A stretch of 64,000 nucleotides of DNA from Hyphomonadaceae bacterium (GTDB lineage: Bacteria; Pseudomonadota; Alphaproteobacteria; Caulobacterales; Hyphomonadaceae): positions 1-64,000 of the forward strand of contig JAOATF010000010.1 in assembly GCA_030158285.1 (NCBI GenBank). The letters are read 5' to 3'. Positions within the stretch are counted from its first letter, which is position 1. Every line of letters begins with the position of its first letter. Made by a program: the position numbers and the translations under genes. This document shows, piece after piece, positions 57,774 through 64,000 of the stretch. The notes beneath the pieces are model-generated. The model saw only the letters and a program-made list of their open reading frames with translations. It was not told the origin of the DNA and did no database searches.

Positions 57774-59042
57774 ATGCATCCGTTCCACATCAGACATCCG
57801 GATATTTACATGCGCACAGCATGGCTTTTGTGCTGCGCCGTCGGCTTGACGCCGGCAGCGTGGGCCGACCCCGTATCCTTCAGCGAGGCGCTCGCCCGCG
57901 CTGGCTCGGATGCACCCGCCATAGCGGCCCGGCAGGCTGCGGCGGACAGCGCGCGCCTATTGGTCAAACCGGCCGGCCAGCTGCCCGATCCCCAACTGGC
58001 GCTCAGTATCGACAACTATCCCATCTCCGGGCCCGACCGATTCAGGCTCAATCGCGACGAGATGACGATGCTCAATGTCGGCGTGATGCAGGATGTGCCG
58101 AGTGAAGCTTCAAGGCGCGCGCGGGAAGGGCTAGCGCGCGCCGAAGTCACGGCGTCTCTTGCGGCGATCGACATCACTCGCCTGGAGGCCCAGCTTGCGG
58201 CCGCGAATGCTTGGCTTGAGGCCTTCTACGCCGAACGGCGCGTCGCGATATTGATGAGTCTCGCTGGCGATGCAGCCGCCCTAGAGCAGGCGACCACCGC
58301 CAGTTTCAGCACGGGCGCCGGCAAGCCTGATGCAGTCCTCTCTGCGCGCCTGCAGTCAGCGCGTCTGGAGGACAGGATCTCCGATGCAAAGTTTGAGGCG
58401 GCGGCGGCGCGCGTAGAACTCGAACGCTGGATCGGCCCGCTGGGCCAAGACACGCTTGGGCCAAGTCCACCAGATTTCGTGATCGATCCGGCTGCCCTGC
58501 GGGCTCACATTGAGCACCACGTCGAGGTTGCAGGCTCTTCGGCCTCAATTGCGCGTGCGCAAGCAGAGATGGAGCAGGCCCGCGCCAGCCGCGAACCAGA
58601 CTTGTCCTGGTCAGTGATGTATGGCCGTCGCGATCCGGCCTTTGGCGACATGCTTTCCTTCGGATTGAAATTCAGCCTGCCTTTGTTCCAGTCGGATCGC
58701 CAGAGCCCGACGATCGATGCGCGTCGCGCCGACGTGCGGCGAGCCGAGGCCGATCGTGAGACGGTGCTCCGCGAGCATCGCGCCATGCTGGAGGCGAAGC
58801 TGGCGGAGCACGACCTGCTGACGCGGCGCCTCTCGCGGTCGCGCGAGGTCGTCCTGCCGCTGGCGAAGGAGCGCGAAAGCGTGGCGTCGGCCGCACATGC
58901 GTCGGGAACGCTCGATCTCGCCGAACTGTTCGCAATGCGCCTTGAGGTGAAGGAGGTGGAATTGGAGCGGCTGGATCTCGAGCGACGTCTGGCGCTGGTG
59001 GATGTCTATCTCGCCCTCGAATACGGGGAGGCGCAGTCGTGA
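57774..59042 (+). CDS. TolC-family outer membrane efflux protein (CusC-like)
   Basis: Signal peptide; long coiled-coil repeats (AQLAAANAWLEAFYAERR); directly upstream of RND adaptor and pump genes. Confidence 0.87.
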   Translation: MHPFHIRHPDIYMRTAWLLCCAVGLTPAAWADPVSFSEALARAGSDAPAIAARQAAADSARLLVKPAGQLPDPQLALSIDNYPISGPDRFRLNRDEMTMLNVGVMQDVPSEASRRAREGLARAEVTASLAAIDITRLEAQLAAANAWLEAFYAERRVAILMSLAGDAAALEQATTASFSTGAGKPDAVLSARLQSARLEDRISDAKFEAAAARVELERWIGPLGQDTLGPSPPDFVIDPAALRAHIEHHVEVAGSSASIARAQAEMEQARASREPDLSWSVMYGRRDPAFGDMLSFGLKFSLPLFQSDRQSPTIDARRADVRRAEADRETVLREHRAMLEAKLAEHDLLTRRLSRSREVVLPLAKERESVASAAHASGTLDLAELFAMRLEVKEVELERLDLERRLALVDVYLALEYGEAQS

Positions 59043-60490
59043 CCCCGCGCACGCGAACATTCTCTCTTGCGGCCGCCGCGATCGCGGCGCTCGCAGCCGT
59101 GGGAGCGAGCGGTTACTGGCTCGGAACCAGCCAGGGGTCAGGTCCGACAAGCGCAGGCGAACGCGAGATCCTTTACTGGCACGACCCGATGGTCCCGGAC
59201 CAGCATTTCGACAAGCCCGGTAAATCTCCATTCATGGATATGGAGCTTGTGCCTCGCTATGCGGGTGAGGCCGACGCCTCCACCGCCGTCCGGATCGATC
59301 CGGGCGTGGTGCAGAATCTCGGCGTCCGCTACGCAGTCGTCGAGCGTGGCGACGTCAGTCAAAAACTCAGCGTCTCCGGCACGCTGACCTACAATGGTCG
59401 CGCAGTTGCAGCGGTGCAGGCCAAGCAGGAAGGATTTGTCGAGCGCAGCCGCGATCGCGCGATCGGCGATGTCGTGAGAGCAGGGGATCCGATTGTCGAT
59501 CTGCGCGTCCCAGCGTGGACGGCAGCCCTGGCAGAGTATCTGTCCCTCCGCAAAGGAGCCGATACCGCCCTCGTGGAGTCGGCGCGGGCTCGGCTCGGCA
59601 TGCTCGGTGTTCCAGGCGAGGCGATGAACGAGGCCGAACGTTCGGGATCAGCGCCAGCGACCTTTATCGTTCGCGCGCCTATCAGCGGCGCCTTGGTCGC
59701 GCTCGATGCGCGTCAAGGAATGTCCATAGCTGCCGGTGCTCCGATCGCTTCAATCAGCGGCCTGTCGCCGGTCTGGTTGATAGTCGCGGTGCCGCAAGGC
59801 TCGCTTGGCGACATTGCGAACGGCGCGTCGGCGACCGCTATGTTCCCCGCCTTCCCCGGGGAACGGTTCAGCGGAAAGATCGATGCCGTTCTGCCAAGCG
59901 CCAATCTTGCCAATCGCACCGTCGAGCTCCGCATCGCACTGCCTAATCCGGACGGGCGCTTGCGCCCGGGCTTGACAGGCACAGTCGACATAACTGGCGA
60001 CGGGGCGCGGCAGGCGCTGCTCATTCCCTCGGGCGCGGTGATCCGCACGGGGCAACGCACTGTTGTCATCGCAGCACGGTCAGATGGCGGGTTCGAACCA
60101 AGGGATGTGACACTGGGCGCCGCCGTAGGCGAACGGCAGGAAATTATCTCGGGTCTCGCCAAGGGCGAGCGCGTTGTCGCCTCCGGTCAGTTCCTGATCG
60201 ATTCGGAGGCCAATCTTACCGGCGTGCTGGAGCGGTTGCGTGGCGGTTCAGGCACGGCGGCGTCCGACGCCTACGAGTCGACCGGCAAAATCACGGCTGT
60301 CGACGCCAGCGGCGTCACCATCGCTCACGCACCCGTCGCAGCTCTCAACTGGCCCGAGATGACCATGGCGTTCGGCTGGGGCGGCCAACCACTCGACTTC
60401 AAGGTGGGTGATGAGGTCGCCTTCTCGTTCCGGAAGGGCGGGGCCGGTTATGTCCTGATGGCGATCCGCAAGGCGGGGGCGTCAAGATGA
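59039..60490 (+). CDS. cusB: RND efflux periplasmic adaptor (CusB-like) with N-terminal heavy-metal-binding and C-terminal CusF-like domains
   Basis: [30 protein letters not shown]; adaptor core; C-terminal [34 protein letters not shown]. Confidence 0.92.
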   Translation: MTPRTRTFSLAAAAIAALAAVGASGYWLGTSQGSGPTSAGEREILYWHDPMVPDQHFDKPGKSPFMDMELVPRYAGEADASTAVRIDPGVVQNLGVRYAVVERGDVSQKLSVSGTLTYNGRAVAAVQAKQEGFVERSRDRAIGDVVRAGDPIVDLRVPAWTAALAEYLSLRKGADTALVESARARLGMLGVPGEAMNEAERSGSAPATFIVRAPISGALVALDARQGMSIAAGAPIASISGLSPVWLIVAVPQGSLGDIANGASATAMFPAFPGERFSGKIDAVLPSANLANRTVELRIALPNPDGRLRPGLTGTVDITGDGARQALLIPSGAVIRTGQRTVVIAARSDGGFEPRDVTLGAAVGERQEIISGLAKGERVVASGQFLIDSEANLTGVLERLRGGSGTAASDAYESTGKITAVDASGVTIAHAPVAALNWPEMTMAFGWGGQPLDFKVGDEVAFSFRKGGAGYVLMAIRKAGASR

Positions 60491-63400
60491 TCGGATACGT
60501 CATCCGCTGGTCGATCGCTAACCGGCTGATCGTCGTCCTTGCGACGCTCGCGCTCGCCGTCGCGGGTGCGTTCGCCGTGCGCGCGACGGCAGTCGATGCA
60601 TTGCCGGATCTTTCTGACGTCCAGGTGGTGGTGCGCACGACTTATCCCGGTCAGGCGCCGCAAATCGTCGAGGACCAGATCACCTATCCGATGAGCGCAG
60701 CGATGCTGTCGGTCCCGGGCGCGCGCAGCGTGCGCGGCTATTCCTTCTTCGGCGACAGCTTCATCTATGTGATTTTTGACGAGGGCGTTGATCTCTACTG
60801 GGCACGATCGCGCGTGCTCGAATACATGTCCCAGGCGCGCGAGCGTCTGCCCGAAGCGGCACGATCAATCATCGGCCCGGACGCTACGGGGGTCGGGTGG
60901 ATCTATCAGTACGCACTGGTCGATCGCACAGGCGGCCACGATCTCGGCGAACTACGCAGTCTCCAGGACTGGCTCCTGAGCTTCGAACTGAAAACCGTTC
61001 CCGGCGTTGCGGAAGTGGCTCCGATTGGCGGGATGGTGCGGCAACATCAGATCGTTCTCGATCCGCAAAAGATGGCGGCTTATGGCGTTTCGCAGAGCAT
61101 GGTGGCCGGCGCCGTGCGCCGTGCCAATCAGGAAGCCGGTGGAGCGGCGATCGAGATCGGTGAGGCCGAGCATGTCGTGCGGGCTAGCGGATATCTTCGC
61201 ACCGACGAAGACTTCCGCGCCATCCCGGTGAAGTCTGCTGGCGAGGGCGTACCAGTAACCCTTGGCGATGTCGCCTGGATCGAGATTGGTCCACAGATGC
61301 GCCGCGGCATCGCAGAACTGAATGGCGAGGGTGAGGTTGCGGGCGGCGTCATCATTATGCGATCCGGCGCCAACCCTCGTGAGGTGATAGCCGGCGTCAA
61401 GGCCAAGCTGTCGGCGCTCCAGGATCGCCTGCCTAAAGGCGTCGAGATCGTCACGACCTATGATCGGTCCGGCTTGATCGATCGCGCGGTTGAGAACCTC
61501 ACCGGAAAACTCATCGAGGAGTTCATTGTCGTAGCCCTGGTCTGCGCTCTGTTCCTGTTCCACCTGCGCTCGGCGCTGGTGGCGATCGTCACGCTGCCAC
61601 TGGGTGTCGCCACCGCCTTTCTGATCATGCGCGGGCAGGGGATTGACGCCAACATCATGTCGCTGGGCGGTATCGCCATCGCCATCGGCGCCATGGTCGA
61701 TGCGGCAATCGTCATGATCGAGAACGCGCACAAGCGGTTGGAGCAATGGCGGCGCGAACATGATGGCGCGATGCCGGCCGGCGCCGATCATTGGCGGGTC
61801 ATCACTGATGCCTCGCTTGAAGTCGGCCCAGCGCTGTTCTTCAGTCTTCTGATCATCACTCTGTCCTTCCTGCCGATCTTCACGCTGGAAGCGCAGGAGG
61901 GGCGTCTGTTCGCGCCGCTCGCCTTTACCAAGACCTACGCCATGGCGGCCGCGGCAGGGCTCGCGGTCACGTTGACGCCCGTCCTGATGGGATACTGGAT
62001 CAGGGGTCGCATTCCCGAGGAGCGCGCCAACCCGCTCAACCGGGCGCTCGCGTCAGCCTATCGTCCTGCGATCGACGGCGCGCTTGCGCATCCCCGATTT
62101 GTCATCGCCGCAGCACTTGTCGCGCTCGCGACGGTAGTCTGGCCGCTGACCCGGCTCGGGGCGGAGTTCATGCCGGTGATGGACGAGGGCGATCTTCTCT
62201 ACATGCCGACGGCGCTGCCCGGCCTCTCCGCGGCAAAGGCCTCCGAGCTGCTTCAGCAGACCGACCGCATGATCAAGATGGTGCCGGAGGTCGAGAGCGT
62301 GTTTGGAAAGGCGGGCCGCGCCGACACGGCGACCGATCCGGCGCCGCTCGAAATGTTCGAAACGACCATCCAGCTGAAGCCACGGTCGGAATGGCGGGCA
62401 GGGATGACGCCCGAGAGTATCGTCGCCGAGCTTGACCGCACTGTGCGCGTGCCGGGGCTGACCAATGTCTGGGTGCCGCCGATCCGCAACCGCATCGACA
62501 TGCTTGCCACTGGCGTTAAAAGCCCGATCGGCGTCAAGCTCAGCGGCGCTGATCTCGCTTCGCTCGATGTAGCCGCGCGTACGGTCGAGCAGCTAGCGCG
62601 GAAGGTTCCGGGAGTGTCATCCGCGGCGGCCGAGCGGGCAGGCAGCGGCCGATATCTCGACATAGACATCGATCGCGCGGCGGCTGGCCGCCTGGGCCTC
62701 AACATCGCCGACGTGCAGGAGATCGTCTCAGGCGCGATTGGCGGTGAAGCAATTGGCGAGCTGGTGGACGGACGCGCGCGCTATCCGATCAGCCTGCGGT
62801 ATCCGCGGGAGCTTCGAGATACGCCGGAGCGCATCGCTCAATTGCCGGTGGTCACCGACAACGGGCTGCTTCTAACCCTCGGCGATGTCGCGTACATATC
62901 GGTGAGCGACGGTCCTACCATGATCCGAAGCGAAAACGGCCGCCTGGCGACGTTCGTCTATATCGATGTGCGCGGCCGTGACATCGCGTCGGTGGTGAGC
63001 GATTTGCAGCGATCAGTCGCCGCAGCCGATCTGCCCGAGGGCGTAACCGCTGCCTACTCCGGACAGTTCGAGTACCTGGCGAGAGCGGCGCAACGGCTAG
63101 CGGTGATTGGCCCGGTCACGTTGGGCGTCGTCTTCCTCTTGTTGTTCTTCACATTCCGCAGACTGGACGAAGCCCTGCTCGTTATGGCCAGCATTCCCTT
63201 CGCGCTGATCGGCGGCGTCTGGCTTGTCTATCTGCTGGGCTACAATCTCTCTGTCGCCGTTGGGGTTGGGTTCATCGCGCTCGCCGGTCTGGCGGCCGAG
63301 TTCGGCGTCGTCATGCTGCTCTATCTCAGGAACGCTCTCGCGGAACGCGAACGGCACGGGCAATCGCTGGACCCTGCCGACGTGATCGCGGCGATTCGCG

Positions 63401-63654
63401 AGGGCGCTCTGCTTCGGCTCAGGCCCAAGACCATGACCGTTGCGGTGGTGCTGGCTGGCCTGCTGCCCCTTCTCTGGACGGGCGGGGCAGGCGGGGAAGT
63501 CATGCGCCGCATTGCAGCTCCGCTTGTCGGCGGCATGATCACGGCCCCGCTGCTCTCTCTCTTTGTCATTCCCGCGGCTTACCTCATGATCCGACGCCGC
63601 GGCGTTGCGCAGACTGCGCCTGTAACACGCCGGATCGCACCCTGTGGAGATTAA
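60487..63654 (+). CDS. cusA: CusA/CzcA-family heavy-metal RND efflux pump
   Basis: 1055 aa; [97 protein letters not shown]. Confidence 0.96.
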   Translation: MIGYVIRWSIANRLIVVLATLALAVAGAFAVRATAVDALPDLSDVQVVVRTTYPGQAPQIVEDQITYPMSAAMLSVPGARSVRGYSFFGDSFIYVIFDEGVDLYWARSRVLEYMSQARERLPEAARSIIGPDATGVGWIYQYALVDRTGGHDLGELRSLQDWLLSFELKTVPGVAEVAPIGGMVRQHQIVLDPQKMAAYGVSQSMVAGAVRRANQEAGGAAIEIGEAEHVVRASGYLRTDEDFRAIPVKSAGEGVPVTLGDVAWIEIGPQMRRGIAELNGEGEVAGGVIIMRSGANPREVIAGVKAKLSALQDRLPKGVEIVTTYDRSGLIDRAVENLTGKLIEEFIVVALVCALFLFHLRSALVAIVTLPLGVATAFLIMRGQGIDANIMSLGGIAIAIGAMVDAAIVMIENAHKRLEQWRREHDGAMPAGADHWRVITDASLEVGPALFFSLLIITLSFLPIFTLEAQEGRLFAPLAFTKTYAMAAAAGLAVTLTPVLMGYWIRGRIPEERANPLNRALASAYRPAIDGALAHPRFVIAAALVALATVVWPLTRLGAEFMPVMDEGDLLYMPTALPGLSAAKASELLQQTDRMIKMVPEVESVFGKAGRADTATDPAPLEMFETTIQLKPRSEWRAGMTPESIVAELDRTVRVPGLTNVWVPPIRNRIDMLATGVKSPIGVKLSGADLASLDVAARTVEQLARKVPGVSSAAAERAGSGRYLDIDIDRAAAGRLGLNIADVQEIVSGAIGGEAIGELVDGRARYPISLRYPRELRDTPERIAQLPVVTDNGLLLTLGDVAYISVSDGPTMIRSENGRLATFVYIDVRGRDIASVVSDLQRSVAAADLPEGVTAAYSGQFEYLARAAQRLAVIGPVTLGVVFLLLFFTFRRLDEALLVMASIPFALIGGVWLVYLLGYNLSVAVGVGFIALAGLAAEFGVVMLLYLRNALAERERHGQSLDPADVIAAIREGALLRLRPKTMTVAVVLAGLLPLLWTGGAGGEVMRRIAAPLVGGMITAPLLSLFVIPAAYLMIRRRGVAQTAPVTRRIAPCGD

Positions 63655-63655
63655 G

Positions 63656-64000
63656 ATGCAGAAGATCACGTTGATAACGACATTGAGCGTTCTGGCGCTT
63701 GCGGCCTGTTCACCCCAGGCGCCGGAGCCGGCAGTATCGGCCCCCGTCGCGGAAACGCCCGCAGCGCCTGCGATGGCGGACATGCCCATGGCGGCCGAGC
63801 CGCAAGCAGCGGCTGGTCCCATCACCAGCATGGGCAAGATCATAGCGATTGATGCAGCAGTGGGTACAGTGACGCTGGATCACCAAGCCATTCCCGAAGT
63901 GAAATGGGATGCCATGAGCATGGGCTTCACCACGACCGATCCCGCCATGCTGAAGGACCTCAAGGTCGGCGACATGGTTGTGTTCGATCTCGTGAGCGCG
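63656..64000 (+). CDS. CusF-like periplasmic copper-binding protein (3' truncated by window edge)
   Basis: Lipobox LALAACSP; GKIIAIDAAVGTVTLDHQAIPEVKWDAMSMGFTTTDPAMLKDLKVGDMVVFDL. Confidence 0.88.
   Translation, partial: MQKITLITTLSVLALAACSPQAPEPAVSAPVAETPAAPAMADMPMAAEPQAAAGPITSMGKIIAIDAAVGTVTLDHQAIPEVKWDAMSMGFTTTDPAMLKDLKVGDMVVFDLVSA

Larger units (their letters stand above)
55740..64000. mobile_element. integrative element / genomic island 3 (right end beyond window)
   Basis: att repeat followed by a third related integrase and metal-efflux cargo; right boundary not visible. Confidence 0.6.

Noticed and set aside
1-64000. CRISPR array, rRNA operon or prophage structural genes
   Set aside because: No regularly spaced short repeats, rRNA-like sequence or capsid/tail-like ORFs were seen; the integrases appear to belong to integrative islands.

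Overview
This window looks like an alphaproteobacterial chromosome segment. The left ~10 kb is a sulfatase neighbourhood: the end of a formylglycine-generating enzyme, three Cys-type sulfatases, GST, enoyl-CoA hydratase, DJ-1/PfpI and haloalkane dehalogenase. It is followed by a 2H phosphoesterase (2'-5' RNA-ligase-like) gene with a GTTC-N7-GTTC SOS-like box. From ~10.4 kb the window reads as three tandem integrative elements stacked on one tRNA-Thr(CGT) attachment site. Each element starts with the same 45-bp tRNA 3'-end fragment (10395, 39370, 55740) followed by a related tyrosine recombinase. Island 1 (~29 kb) carries a Fic protein, a complete hut operon of the HutF/HutG type with a perfect HutC-like palindrome, a Sel1-repeat protein, regulators, hydrolases, and recombination scars with PQQ-dehydrogenase, Crp, Hen1 and IS256 relics. 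Island 2 (~16.4 kb) has an IS66 element with a clean 8-bp TSD between its att site and integrase. It also carries HipBA with three evenly spaced operators, and a bufferin-type operon encoding a MNIO/DUF692-modified RiPP (bufA-bufB-bufC-doxX-sigF-nrsF). Two sequences in island 2 fit a SigF promoter (GTAACC-N16-CGRA), and it carries a DUF3034/truncated-globin/cupredoxin/EAL module. Island 3 (truncated by the window edge) carries a Cus-type copper/silver RND efflux operon. The strongest candidates for follow-up are the three-element tandem array and the mobile SigF/bufferin operon with its second predicted SigF promoter upstream of a redoxin. All calls come from reading motifs by eye; no database search was run.
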